64,000 bases of DNA from Aphanothece saxicola GSE-SYN-MK-01-06B (GCA_019359745.1 JAHHGT010000004.1:124001-188000), one strand, 5' to 3'; positions 53,852 through 64,000 are shown, counted from the first letter of the stretch. Notes: generated by a model from the letters alone, not told the origin. Numbers and translations are program-made.

Positions 53852-54514
53852 ATGGCCCTGCGTCTGCTGCTCGATAGCGCCGATCCCCTGGAGTGGGAGC
53901 GCTGGCTGCCCAGCGGCCTGTTCCAGGGCGTCACCACCAACCCCACCCTGCTGCGGCGGGCCGGCCAGCCCTGCAACCTCGACCACCTGGGGCGGCTGGC
54001 GGAGCGCGCCGCGACCCTGGGCTGCCGCGAGCTGCATCTGCAGACCTGGGGCGCCGATGGCGAGCAGCAGCTGGCCACCGGCCGGGCCCTGGCAGCCCTC
54101 GATCCCCAGCGGGTTCTGGTGAAGGTGCCGATCACCCAGGGAGGGGCCGAGGTGGCACGCCAGCTGATCGCCGAAGGGGTGCCCGTCACGTTCACCGCCT
54201 GCTACGAGGTGGCCCAGGTGCTGGTGGCCGCCGCCCTCGGGGCCGACGGCATCGCCGCCTACCTGGGTCGCATCGGCGATCTGGGTCGCGACGGCCACGG
54301 CGAGCTGATCGCCATGCAGCGCGCTCTCGACGGGGTGGGCTCCAGCACCCGCCTGCTGGTGGCCAGCCTGCGCCAGCCGGGGGATCTGGCCCGCCTGGCG
54401 GCGGCCGGTCTGGCCCACCACACGATCAGTCCGGCCATTGCCGAAGCCCTGTTCGCCAGCCCGGACACCGCCGCGGCTGCCGAACAGTTCGAACGGGATT
54501 CCCAAGGCGGCTGA
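53852..54514 (+). CDS. transaldolase family protein (FSA-like)
   Basis: LLLDSADPLEWERWLPSGLFQGVTTNPTLL, VLVKVPITQGG, VTFTACYEVAQ. Confidence 0.9.
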   Translation: MALRLLLDSADPLEWERWLPSGLFQGVTTNPTLLRRAGQPCNLDHLGRLAERAATLGCRELHLQTWGADGEQQLATGRALAALDPQRVLVKVPITQGGAEVARQLIAEGVPVTFTACYEVAQVLVAAALGADGIAAYLGRIGDLGRDGHGELIAMQRALDGVGSSTRLLVASLRQPGDLARLAAAGLAHHTISPAIAEALFASPDTAAAAEQFERDSQGG

Positions 54515-54535
54515 ACCGCCCAGGGAACGCGGGAC

Positions 54536-55024
<489 letters not shown>

Positions 55025-55066
55025 CTAGCAAACGATTAACTTACCAGCCGATTCGCAGCAACCCCC

Positions 55067-55864
55067 CTGGCCGCCCCCGCCGCCCCCCGCGCCGTCCTCC
55101 TGTTCGACATCGACGGCGTGATCAGGGATGTGGGCGGCAGCTACCGGCGCGCCATCGTTGAAACCGTGCGGCAGTTCAGCGGCTGGGCTCCGGAGCCCGC
55201 CGCCATCGACGCCCTCAAGGGCGAAGGCCGCTGGAACAACGACTGGCAGGCCTCAATGGAGCTGCTGCGCCGCCGCGGCCTGTCCCCCCTGCCCGCCTGG
55301 GAGGAGCTGGTGGCGGTGTTCAGCGGCCACTACTTCGGTGGCGACCCGGACGGGGATCCCGGCCTCTGGCGCGGCTTCATCGGCAGCGAACCCCTGCTGG
55401 TGGATGGGCCGTTCTTTGCTTCTCTCAGCGAGCGGGACCTCGCCTGGGGCTTCGTCAGTGGCGCCGAGCCCCCGTCCGCCCGCTTCGTGCTCGAGCAGCG
55501 GCTGGGCCTGGTGGCGCCGCCCCTGATCGCCATGGGTCAGGCCCCCGACAAGCCCGACCCCACCGGCCTGCTGGCCCTGGCGGCCCGCCTGATGGGGGTG
55601 CCCCTGGGGGCCGGCGCCCCGCCCGTGGCCTACCTCGGCGACACCGTGGCCGATGTGGAGACGGTGCGGCGGGCCCGCGTCAGGGTGCCCGGCCAGCGTT
55701 TCGAGGCCCTGGCGGTGGCGCCCCCCCATCTGCAGCAGGCCGGTCGGGAGGCCGAGCGGCAGGCCTACGAAGCGCAGCTGCGGCAGGCGGGGGCCGACCG
55801 CGTCCTGGCCTCGACCCGCCAGGTGCTGGAACTGTTCAGCGCTCCATCGCCGCCGGCGCCTTGA
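55067..55864 (+). CDS. HAD-type hydrolase (TIGR01548-like); start codon uncertain, CTG at 55067 proposed
   Basis: VLLFDIDGVIRDVGGSYRRAIVETVRQFSGW; frame bounded by TAA at 55037-55039. Confidence 0.8.
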   Translation: MAAPAAPRAVLLFDIDGVIRDVGGSYRRAIVETVRQFSGWAPEPAAIDALKGEGRWNNDWQASMELLRRRGLSPLPAWEELVAVFSGHYFGGDPDGDPGLWRGFIGSEPLLVDGPFFASLSERDLAWGFVSGAEPPSARFVLEQRLGLVAPPLIAMGQAPDKPDPTGLLALAARLMGVPLGAGAPPVAYLGDTVADVETVRRARVRVPGQRFEALAVAPPHLQQAGREAERQAYEAQLRQAGADRVLASTRQVLELFSAPSPPAP

Positions 55865-57167
55865 GGGCGGCGGCCGAGAGCACCTCGTGGCCGTGGTCGC
55901 TGACCGCCACGTCGTCCTCGATGCGGATGCCGATGCCCTTCCAGCGCTCCGCGATGGCTGGCTGGCCCTCGGGCACCGCCAGCCGGTCGCTCACGTAGAG
56001 GCCGGGCTCCACGGTGAGCACCATGCCCGGTTCCAGGGCCACATGGTGTTCGCCGAGCCGGTAGGCGCCCACGTCGTGGACGTCGAGGCCGAGCCAGTGG
56101 CCGGTGCGGTGCATGTACAGGTGGCGGTAGGCCCCCTGCTCGATCAGGCCATCGACGGCGCCGCTCAGCAATCCCAGCTCCACCAGTCCCTCCACCAGCA
56201 CCCGTACGGCGGTGTCATGGACGCCTTCGGCGGTCTGGCCGGGGGCCACCACCGCCACGGCCGCCTCCTGGGCGCCCAGCACCAGCTCGTAGAGGGCCCG
56301 CTGCTCGCCGCTGAAGCGCCCGTTGACCGGGAAGGTGCGGGTGATGTCGCCGTTGTAATAGTCGTCGAGGCTGCAGCCGGCATCGATCAGCAGCAGATCG
56401 CCGTCCTGCAGCCGACCGGCGTTGGCGGTGTAGTGCAGGACGCAGGCGTTATCACCACCAGCCACGATGGATCCATAGGCAGGCCCGCGCGCTCCCTGCT
56501 CAAGAAAGTGCTGCTCGATGACGGCCTGCACCTGCCGCTCGCTGAGGCCGGGCCGCACCACCCGCCGGGCCAGTTCGTGGGCTTCGGCGGAGATGCGGGC
56601 GGCCTCGCGCAACCGGTCCAGCTCCTGGGGTTCCTTGCGGAGCCGCAGCTCGTGCAGCAGCGGGCAGGGGGCCACGAGCCCCAGGGCGGCCTTGCCGCTG
56701 CGGGGGGCCCGATCCAGCTGGCGCCCCCAGGCGGCCAGCACCAGGGGCTCCACCTGCGGATGACGCCCCACCCGGAAGGCGATCCCCTCGGCGCCGTCGA
56801 GATACTCCGGCAGCCGCTCGGCCAGTTCGCTGCGGGGGTGGGCCAGATCGGCGCCGAAACTGGCGACGGCCCCCTCGCAACCCCAGCGGAAACCGTTCCA
56901 CACCTCGGCCCCCGGATCCTTCGCCTCCACGAACAGCACGAAGGGGTTGTCGGGCCGGTGGGGCAAGAACAGGGCCACGGCACCGGGCTCATCGAAACCG
57001 GTGAGGTACCAGAAGTCGCTGTTCTGCCGGAAACCGTGCTCCACGTCGGCGTGGTGGGTCACCAGCGCCGCCCCGGGGATCACCGCGGCCACACCGCCCA
57101 GCTGCTGCAGGAACCGCTGGCGCCGGCGGGCCAGCAGGGCGGGGTCGATCGGGGGGGTCGGCGGCAT
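55836..57167 (-). CDS. pepP: Xaa-Pro aminopeptidase (M24B)
   Basis: RQRFLQQLGGVAAVIPGA..., LLIDAGCSLDDYYNGDITRTFPVNG, HRTGHWLGLDVHDVG. Confidence 0.94.
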   Translation of the reverse strand: MPPTPPIDPALLARRRQRFLQQLGGVAAVIPGAALVTHHADVEHGFRQNSDFWYLTGFDEPGAVALFLPHRPDNPFVLFVEAKDPGAEVWNGFRWGCEGAVASFGADLAHPRSELAERLPEYLDGAEGIAFRVGRHPQVEPLVLAAWGRQLDRAPRSGKAALGLVAPCPLLHELRLRKEPQELDRLREAARISAEAHELARRVVRPGLSERQVQAVIEQHFLEQGARGPAYGSIVAGGDNACVLHYTANAGRLQDGDLLLIDAGCSLDDYYNGDITRTFPVNGRFSGEQRALYELVLGAQEAAVAVVAPGQTAEGVHDTAVRVLVEGLVELGLLSGAVDGLIEQGAYRHLYMHRTGHWLGLDVHDVGAYRLGEHHVALEPGMVLTVEPGLYVSDRLAVPEGQPAIAERWKGIGIRIEDDVAVSDHGHEVLSAAALKAPAAMER

Positions 57168-57270
57168 CGCTGCGAAGGGATGTACAGCGAGAAGATGGCA
57201 CAGCCGATTAAATACACGTGACCCCCCCGAACCTGCGCGTGCCGTTCTTGTCTGTCTCGATCACCCGCGG

Positions 57271-58284
57271 ATGAACGATCTCCTGCTCCTGGTGCTGGCG
57301 GTGGTCGGGATGCTGATGGGGTCCTTCCTGTGTTCGGGGGTGGAGGCGGCCCTGCTCACGGTCAACCCGGTGAAGGTGCATGAACTGGCGAGCCGCACCC
57401 GGCCGGTGCCGGGGGCCCGGCGCCTGGAGGCCCTGCGTCAGCGCCTCGGCCGCACCCTGGCAGTGCTGGTGATCGCCAACAACATGTTCAACATCTTCGG
57501 CAGCCTGATGGTGGGCGGCTTCGCCAGTGCCGTGTTCGCCCGCCACGGCATCAGCGGCCCGGCCCTGCCCCTGTTCTCGGTGGCCCTGACGGTGCTGGTG
57601 ATCCTGCTGGGGGAAATCCTGCCCAAGGCGATCGGCAGCAAGCTGGCCCTGCCCGTGTCCCTTGCCGTTGCCCCTGCGCTCGGGCTGTTCACCACCTTGA
57701 TGCTGCCCCTGGTGCTGCTGCTGGAGCGCATCCTGCCGGCGATCACGGCCGAGAACGAGATCAGCACCGACGAGGAGGAAATCCGGCTGCTGGCCCGGCT
57801 CGGCTCCCAGAAAGGTCAGATCGAGGCCGATGAGGCCGCCATGATCGCCAAGGTGTTCCAGCTCAACGACCTCACCGCCAGGGATCTGATGCTGCCGCGG
57901 GTGTCGGCCCCCACCCTGGCGGGCCACCAGAGCCTTGATGAGCAGCGCTCCACCCTGCTGCGGCACGCCACCGCCTGGTGGGTGGTGCTGGGGGAGGAGG
58001 TCGACGAGGTGCTGGGCGTGGCCAGCCGCGAGCAGCTGCTCACCGCCCTGGTGGAGTGCCGGGGTGCCAGCCGGGCGGCCGATCTCTGCGAGCCCGTGGA
58101 GTTCGTGCCGGAGATGATCCGCGCCGACCGGCTGCTCACCAGCTTCCGCCGCAATGGGTCCGGGGTGCGGGTGGTGGTGGATGAATTCGGCGGTTTCGTC
58201 GGGGTGATCGGCCCCGAGGCCGTCCTGGCGGTGCTGGCCGGCTGGTGGCGGCGGCCGGCCGCCGCCGCGGACAGCACGTCGTGA
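57271..58284 (+). CDS. CNNM/CBS-type transporter family protein
   Basis: SGVEAALLTVNPVKVHELA..., ILLGEILPKAIGSKLALPVS, KVFQLNDLTARDLMLPRVS. Confidence 0.9.
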   Translation: MNDLLLLVLAVVGMLMGSFLCSGVEAALLTVNPVKVHELASRTRPVPGARRLEALRQRLGRTLAVLVIANNMFNIFGSLMVGGFASAVFARHGISGPALPLFSVALTVLVILLGEILPKAIGSKLALPVSLAVAPALGLFTTLMLPLVLLLERILPAITAENEISTDEEEIRLLARLGSQKGQIEADEAAMIAKVFQLNDLTARDLMLPRVSAPTLAGHQSLDEQRSTLLRHATAWWVVLGEEVDEVLGVASREQLLTALVECRGASRAADLCEPVEFVPEMIRADRLLTSFRRNGSGVRVVVDEFGGFVGVIGPEAVLAVLAGWWRRPAAAADSTS

Positions 58285-59612
58285 TGGCGTCGGCACCTGC
58301 CGCCGCCCCCCCCGCCGCCGAGCGCTGCCGGCAGCTGCTGGCCCGCTGGCGATCGGGGCTGGTGTTGAGCGGCCGGGAGCAGGCCGCCCTGGCGCCGGAA
58401 CTGGCCAGCCTCGATCGCCAGCTGGATCGCCTGCGTCGCCGCCGGCCGCGGGTGGCGGTGTTCGGCCGGGTGGGGGTGGGCAAGTCGAGCCTGCTCAACG
58501 CCCTGCTCGGGGAGGAGCACTTCGCCACCGACGTGGCCCACGGCTGCACCCGCCGCCAGCAGCAGCAGGCCTGGGGCCAGCCGCTCGCCGGCCTGGAGGG
58601 GGTCGACCTGGTGGACACCCCCGGCATCGATGAGATCGCCGCCGCCGCCCGCTCCCGCCTGGCGGCCCGGGTGGCAGTCGGCGCCGACCTGGTGCTGCTG
58701 GTGATCGACAGCGACCTGACCGTCATGGACGCCGAGGCCCTGGACGATCTGCTGGCCTCCGGCAAGCCCCTGCTGCTGGTGCTCAACCGCAGCGACTGCT
58801 GGCCGGAGGCCGAGCGTGACGCCCTGCTGGCCAGCATCTGCCGGCGTCTGCCGGCGGGGGCCCGCAACCTGCGGCCCCTGGCCGTGGCGGCCGCCCCCCG
58901 AGCGGCCCGCCTGCGCGCCGACGGCCGGGTGCGCAGCGAGCCGGCCCCTCCCCGGGTGGAGCCCCTGCGCCGGGAACTCACCGGCCTGCTGGAGCGCCAC
59001 GGGGAGCTGCTGCTGGCCCTCAATGCCCTGCGGGCCGCCGACCGCTTCAGCCAGGCCCTGCACCGCTGCCGGCTGCGCCATGGCCGCCGCCAGGCCCAGG
59101 GCCTGATCGGTCGCTTCGCGGCCCTCAAGGCCACCGGTGTGGCGGCGAACCCCCTGCTGCTGCTCGATCTGGCCGGCGGTCTGGCCTGTGACAGCGCCCT
59201 GGTGGTCCAGCTCTGCCAGCTCTACGGCCTGCCCATGACCCGCGGCGGTGCCCGCACGCTGCTCACCCGCCTCAGTGGCCACAATGCCCTGCTGGGCGGG
59301 GCCCAGCTGGGCCTGCAGCTGCTGCTGGGCGGTCTGCGCCAGTTGCTGCTGCTGGCGGCGCCCCTCAGCGGCGGGCTGAGCCTGGCGCCGGCGGCCCCGG
59401 TGGCCCTGGCCCAGGCGGCGCTGGCGGTCCACACCACCCGCCGCACGGGCCGGCTGGCGGCCGCCGAGCTGCTGCGCAGCACCACCGCCGCCGGCCAGCC
59501 GGGGGCCCTGCTGCGCCGGCTGGTGCGGCAGGATCCGGAAACCCGCCGCTGGCTGGGCGAGTGGCAGCAGGAGGGAGGGGAGCGGACCGCTGGCGGCGGG
59601 CTCCAGCCGTGA
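58284..59612 (+). CDS. GTP-binding protein (TRAFAC GTPase) with hydrophobic C-terminus
   Basis: VFGRVGVGKSSLLNALLGEEHFATDVAHGCTR, DLVDTPGIDE, LLVLNRSD. Confidence 0.88.
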   Translation: MASAPAAAPPAAERCRQLLARWRSGLVLSGREQAALAPELASLDRQLDRLRRRRPRVAVFGRVGVGKSSLLNALLGEEHFATDVAHGCTRRQQQQAWGQPLAGLEGVDLVDTPGIDEIAAAARSRLAARVAVGADLVLLVIDSDLTVMDAEALDDLLASGKPLLLVLNRSDCWPEAERDALLASICRRLPAGARNLRPLAVAAAPRAARLRADGRVRSEPAPPRVEPLRRELTGLLERHGELLLALNALRAADRFSQALHRCRLRHGRRQAQGLIGRFAALKATGVAANPLLLLDLAGGLACDSALVVQLCQLYGLPMTRGGARTLLTRLSGHNALLGGAQLGLQLLLGGLRQLLLLAAPLSGGLSLAPAAPVALAQAALAVHTTRRTGRLAAAELLRSTTAAGQPGALLRRLVRQDPETRRWLGEWQQEGGERTAGGGLQP

Positions 59613-60178
59613 CCCGTCTCGCCCTGTTCGGCACCAGCGCCGACCCCCCCACCCGTGGCCACCGGGCCCTGCTGGAGGGATTGCTGGGCCTGTTCCCTGC
59701 GGTGGTCACCTGGGCCAGCGACAACCCCCTCAAGCAGCACGGCGCCCCTCTCGAGGTGCGTACCGCCCTGCTGGAGGCCCTGGTGGGCGCCATCGACGAC
59801 CCCCGCCTCAGCCTGGAGCCGCAGCTCAGCAGTCCCTGGGCGGTGGAGACGCTGGAGCGCGCCCGGGCCCGCTGGCCCGAGCGGGAGCTGGTGTTCGTGG
59901 TGGGCAGCGACCTGGCCGGCCAGATTCCCCGCTGGAAGCGGGCCGACGCGTTGCTGCGCAGCTGCCGGCTCGGCATCGCCCGCCGCGAGGGCTGGCCGCT
60001 GCAGCCGGCGGATCTGGAGCGGCTGCGGGGCCTGGGGGCCAGCCTCGACCTGCTGCCGCTGGCGATCCCGCCCAGCGCCAGCTCCCGGATCCGGGAGCGA
60101 CCCGATCCGGCCCAGGTACCGTCCGAACTCTGGCCTGTGCTGCTGCAGCACAATCTCTACGGCCTCTCTGAGCCCTGA
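59609..60178 (+). CDS. nadD: nicotinate-nucleotide adenylyltransferase
   Basis: LALFGTSADPPTRGHRALLEGLL, SSRIRERPD, adjacent to nadE; GTG start inferred. Confidence 0.92.
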   Translation: MTRLALFGTSADPPTRGHRALLEGLLGLFPAVVTWASDNPLKQHGAPLEVRTALLEALVGAIDDPRLSLEPQLSSPWAVETLERARARWPERELVFVVGSDLAGQIPRWKRADALLRSCRLGIARREGWPLQPADLERLRGLGASLDLLPLAIPPSASSRIRERPDPAQVPSELWPVLLQHNLYGLSEP

Positions 60179-61866
60179 TGCGCCTCGCCCTGGCCCAGTT
60201 CAATCCCCTGGTGGGCGACCTGGAGGGCAACGGCCAGCGCATCCTGGCGGCCGCCGAGCGGGCCCGCTCCGGCGGCGCCGACCTGGTGCTCACCCCCGAG
60301 CTGTCGCTGTGGGGCTATCCGCCGCGGGACCTGCTGCTGCGGCCTGCCCTGATCCAGCGCCAGAAGCAGGTGCTGGACACCCTGGCGGCAGCCTGCCCAG
60401 GCGGACTGGCCCTGCTGGTGGGGGTGGCCGAGCCGGCAATGGGCCGGCGCCAGCCCGGCCTGTACAACGCCCTGGCCCTGGTGCAGCGGGGCGGCTGGCG
60501 CCATGTCTGTCGCAAGCGCCTGCTGCCCACCTACGACGTCTTCGATGAGCGCCGCTACTTCCTGCCCGGCGACGCACCGGCGGTGCTGGAGCTGCAGGCC
60601 GGTGGCCGCCCCTGGCGGCTGGGCCTGACCATCTGCGAGGACCTCTGGGTGGAGGAGAACCTGCGCAGCCGCTGGCCGGATGCGGTGGACCCGATTGCCG
60701 ATCTGGTGCCAGGCCGCATCGACCTGCTGCTCAACCTCTCGGCCTCCCCCTTCGGCCCCGGCAAGGGGGAGGTGCGCCAGGCGCTGGCGGCCCGGGCGGC
60801 GGCCCGGCTCGGGGTGCCGGTGGCCTACCTCAATCAGGTGGGCGGCAATGACGAACTGGTCTTCGACGGTGCCAGCTTCGTGGTGGCGGGATCGGGGCGG
60901 CCGCTGCTGCGGCTGGCCTGCGCCGCCGAAGACCTGGGCCTCTGGGACGCCACCCCCCCCGTGGCCACCACGCCCGCTCCGCCGCCGCCGGACTCCCGGG
61001 AGCAGCTGCTGCGGGTGCTGGTGCTGGGTGTGCGCGATTACGCCGCCAAGTGCGGTTTCCAGCGGGCTCTGCTGGGTCTGAGCGGCGGCATCGATTCGGC
61101 CCTGGTGGCGGTGATCGCCGCCGCTGCGCTCGGCCCTGAGCGGGTGGAAGGGCTGCGGATGCCCTCCCCGTTCAGCTCGGCCGGCTCCCTCGACGACGCC
61201 GACGCCCTGGCCCGCCGGCTGGGCCTGCGCACGGCCACCCTGCCGATCGCACCGCTGATGCAGGCCTTCGCCGCCGGCCTCGCCCCCGAGCTGGGGGCGC
61301 CGCCGCGGGGGGTCACCGAGGAAAACCTGCAGTCCAGGATCCGGGGCACGCTGCTGATGGCGGTGGCCAACGAAAAGGGTGGTCTGCTGCTTTCCACCGG
61401 CAACAAATCCGAGCTGGCGGTGGGCTATTGCACCCTGTACGGCGACATGAACGGCGGCCTGGCCGTGATCGGTGACCTCTACAAGACCACCATTGCCGGC
61501 CTCTGTGACTGGCTGGATGGCCCTGCCTCCGGCCCCTGCCGCGCCGCCCTCGGTCTGCCGCCCGATGGGGAACTGATCGGCGCGGCGATCCGCACCAAGC
61601 CCCCCAGCGCCGAGTTGCGCCCGGACCAACGCGACAGCGATTCCCTGCCCGACTACGCGGTGCTCGATCCCCTGCTGAAGGCCTGCATCGAGGAGATGCG
61701 CACGCCGGAGGAGCTGGTGGCCCAGGGGGCGGACCGGGAGCTGGTGGCCCGGGTGGCCGGGTTGCTGCGACGGGCCGAGTTCAAGCGACGCCAGGCGGCA
61801 CCGGTGCTCAAGGTGAGTGACCGGGCCTTCGGCAGTGGCTGGCGGATGCCCATCGCCTCGGCCTAG
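60178..61866 (+). CDS. nadE: glutamine-dependent NAD+ synthetase
   Basis: N-terminal nitrilase domain; LGLSGGIDSALVAVIA, STGNKSELAVGYCTLYGDMNGG. Confidence 0.96.
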   Translation: MRLALAQFNPLVGDLEGNGQRILAAAERARSGGADLVLTPELSLWGYPPRDLLLRPALIQRQKQVLDTLAAACPGGLALLVGVAEPAMGRRQPGLYNALALVQRGGWRHVCRKRLLPTYDVFDERRYFLPGDAPAVLELQAGGRPWRLGLTICEDLWVEENLRSRWPDAVDPIADLVPGRIDLLLNLSASPFGPGKGEVRQALAARAAARLGVPVAYLNQVGGNDELVFDGASFVVAGSGRPLLRLACAAEDLGLWDATPPVATTPAPPPPDSREQLLRVLVLGVRDYAAKCGFQRALLGLSGGIDSALVAVIAAAALGPERVEGLRMPSPFSSAGSLDDADALARRLGLRTATLPIAPLMQAFAAGLAPELGAPPRGVTEENLQSRIRGTLLMAVANEKGGLLLSTGNKSELAVGYCTLYGDMNGGLAVIGDLYKTTIAGLCDWLDGPASGPCRAALGLPPDGELIGAAIRTKPPSAELRPDQRDSDSLPDYAVLDPLLKACIEEMRTPEELVAQGADRELVARVAGLLRRAEFKRRQAAPVLKVSDRAFGSGWRMPIASA

Positions 61867-61909
61867 GGTTTGGCCACGATCGCCCTCGGGCGGCATTTCT
61901 TCTAGGCCC

Positions 61910-63058
61910 ATGCCAGCTCCCGGCCCGGCACCCCTGGCCTCCCCGATGGCGAGCATCGGTGTGCCCACGGAAATCAAGCGCGACGAGCAGCGGGTGGCCC
62001 TCACCCCCGACGGCGTCCACGAGCTGGTCTCCCAGGGCATGGAGGTGCGCGTCCAGGAGGGGGCGGGCCTGGGGGCCGGCATCAGCGACGACGACTACCG
62101 CGCCTCCGGCGCCCGCATCGTCAGCTGTGAGGAGGCCTGGGCCGCCCACCTGGTGGTGAAGGTGAAGGAGCCCCAACCCCAGGAATTCGCCTTCCTGCGC
62201 AGCGACCTGGTGCTGTTCACCTACCTGCACCTGGCGGCCTATCCCGAGGTGGGCCGGGCCCTGCTGGAGGCGGGCACCACGGCGGTGGCCTACGAGACGG
62301 TGCAGCTCGAGGACGGCAGCCTGCCGCTGCTGGCGCCGATGAGCGAGGTGGCAGGAAGGCTGGCGGCCCAGGTGGGGGCCCACCTGCTGGAGAAGCCCCA
62401 CGGGGGGCGTGGCGTGTTGATCGGGGGCTGCACGGGTGTGCGGCCGGCCCGGGTGGTGGTGCTGGGGGCCGGCACGGTGGGCTGGAACGCGGCCCGCATC
62501 GCCGCGGCGATGGATGCGGAGGTGTTCCTGCTGGATCGCTCGCCGCACCGCCTGCGGGGTCTGGAATCCGCCCGACGCGGCCGGATGACGGGCCTGGTGA
62601 GCAGCCGCAGCCTGATCGAGCGGCTGGTGCCGGGGGCCGATCTGCTGATCGGTGCCGTGCTCCTGCCTGGCGGCCGGGCCCCCACCCTGGTGGGGGAGGA
62701 CCTGGTGCAGCGCATGCGGCCCGGCTCGGTGATCGTCGATGTGGCCATCGACCAGGGGGGCTGCATCGCCACCAGCCGTGAGACCACCCACACCGATCCG
62801 GTGGTCACCATTCATGGCGTGCAGCACTACGCCGTGGGCAACATGCCCGGCGCCGTGCCCTTCACCTCCACCGAAGCCCTTGTGAGCGTCACGCTGCCCT
62901 ACATCCTGGTGATGGCGGGACGGGGCCTGCTCGAGGCGGTCACCGACCGGCCCGAACTGCTCTCCGGCCTGAACACCGTGGACGGGGCGGTCTGCCATCC
63001 CGGGGTGGCCAAGGCCCTGGGCGTGGCGCCCCGCCATCCGATGGCCTGTCTGCGCTGA
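61910..63058 (+). CDS. ald: alanine dehydrogenase
   Basis: IGVPTEIKRDEQRVALTPDGV, VVVLGAGTVGWNAARIAAAMDAEV, TSTEALVSVTLPYI. Confidence 0.95.
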   Translation: MPAPGPAPLASPMASIGVPTEIKRDEQRVALTPDGVHELVSQGMEVRVQEGAGLGAGISDDDYRASGARIVSCEEAWAAHLVVKVKEPQPQEFAFLRSDLVLFTYLHLAAYPEVGRALLEAGTTAVAYETVQLEDGSLPLLAPMSEVAGRLAAQVGAHLLEKPHGGRGVLIGGCTGVRPARVVVLGAGTVGWNAARIAAAMDAEVFLLDRSPHRLRGLESARRGRMTGLVSSRSLIERLVPGADLLIGAVLLPGGRAPTLVGEDLVQRMRPGSVIVDVAIDQGGCIATSRETTHTDPVVTIHGVQHYAVGNMPGAVPFTSTEALVSVTLPYILVMAGRGLLEAVTDRPELLSGLNTVDGAVCHPGVAKALGVAPRHPMACLR

Positions 63059-63074
63059 GCCGGCGCCGTGACCC

Positions 63075-63836
63075 TCAGGTGGCGCTCTGGGCGGTGGCGA
63101 AAAAGATCACCGAGGCGGGCTGGCCGCTGAGGGGATCAAGGGGTTCACGCATCTCCTTGACGACCAGATCGTGGCGTCGGAAAAGACGCATCCAGGATTC
63201 CATGGTGCGGAAATACCAGGGAGCCGGCGCCCGGAAGGCCGCGGAGAAGCCGGCCCAGGAGCCTTCGCGCCATCCGTCTTCGTAGGGGTAGTCGGCGCAG
63301 ACCAGCAGGGGGTGGAGGGTCTGCACCAGCACAGAACCCCCCGGGGTGAGCAGCTTCGGCAGGGCCTGGAACAGCTCGTCGAGGATGCCATCCCCCAGCA
63401 GGGAGAAGTTGGCCACCACCACGTCGAACTGTTGGTTCAGGCCGCCATCGGCGATCTGCTGGTAGGTGAGTGTCTGGAAGCGGGCCCCCGGCGGGGCGCT
63501 CTCTGCGGCGATGGTGGTGAACTCGGCCACGGCGTCGGTGCCGAGCACCTCGATTCCCCGGCGGGCGCACTGATGGCTCAACCAGCCTTCACCGCAGCCC
63601 AGATCCAGCAGGCTGCGCGGGGCGGCAGCGGAGATCGCTGCCAGGATCGCCCCATTCGTCACCCGTTCGCGGCTGAGGATCTCACCGCGGCGGACGGCCC
63701 GGGTCCAGGTGGCGGCGTTGACGACCCAGGAGGCCAGGATCTGCTCTTCCAGGCCCGGTCCCGGGGGCTGCTGCGCCGAGGCCTCGCCACCGTCGGCGTC
63801 ATGGGGAAAGAGCATGGAGGGGGCCTGGACGGGCAA
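63075..63836 (-). CDS. class I SAM-dependent methyltransferase
   Basis: RSLLDLGCGEGWLSHQCARRGIEVLGTDAV, FDVVVANFSLLGDG. Confidence 0.9.
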   Translation of the reverse strand: MPVQAPSMLFPHDADGGEASAQQPPGPGLEEQILASWVVNAATWTRAVRRGEILSRERVTNGAILAAISAAAPRSLLDLGCGEGWLSHQCARRGIEVLGTDAVAEFTTIAAESAPPGARFQTLTYQQIADGGLNQQFDVVVANFSLLGDGILDELFQALPKLLTPGGSVLVQTLHPLLVCADYPYEDGWREGSWAGFSAAFRAPAPWYFRTMESWMRLFRRHDLVVKEMREPLDPLSGQPASVIFFATAQSAT

Positions 63837-63838
63837 AG

Positions 63839-63857
63839 CTTAATCGGAGCTTAACAG
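63839..63857 (+). promoter_or_regulatory. candidate Pho box-like direct repeat
   Basis: cttaatcg-gag-cttaacag: two imperfect CTTAACCT-like octamers with 3-nt spacer. Confidence 0.35.
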
Positions 63858-64000
63858 AAAGGTGAATGCTTGATGAATGAGCGCGACAAGCCCTCCTCCG
63901 GTCAGCGACTTCAGCATCAGTACTTCGGAATGTAGTCAATACGAATCAGAATCGTCATCTGGCTGACGACATGGCGCCTGACGGTCAGAGCCGCCGCACG

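Noticed and set aside
60157-62082. 641-aa minus-strand ORF opposite nadE and ald
   Set aside because: Spans two well-supported genes on the other strand and has no recognisable domain.

Overview
This is a GC-rich, gene-dense cyanobacterial chromosome segment. The gene content (complete kaiABC, psbV, nblS, petF, ftrV, PSRP-3, PSII S4 protein) fits the Cyanobium/marine Synechococcus lineage; that placement is inferred. Most of it is core metabolism: lipid A genes (lpxC-fabZ-lpxA-lpxB) with an Omp85/BamA protein, purC/purD, the clock operon next to rplU-rpmA, groESL with a CIRCE operator, atpD-atpC, serA, murD, gpmI and nadD-nadE. There is one tRNA-Val(GAC). I saw no CRISPR array, rRNA, prophage or insertion sequence. 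Two regions stand out. (1) At 47.0-53.8 kb a class A PBP with an N-terminal FHA domain is divergent from five tightly packed genes: small membrane protein, FHA protein, atypical kinase with zinc ribbon, TerY-like VWA protein and membrane-anchored PP2C. This looks like a TerY-P phosphorylation triad wired to cell-wall synthesis. (2) At 40.9-41.6 kb an intact-looking YoeB toxin is preceded by a 39-codon antitoxin that appears to have lost the middle of a YefM fold while keeping its N-terminus and a C-terminal, toxin-binding-like tail. Other observations include a 9-bp kaiA-kaiB gap, a HAD gene without a canonical start codon, exported MsrA and MsrB, and a candidate Pho box at the right edge. All assignments come from reading the translated sequence; no database search was run.
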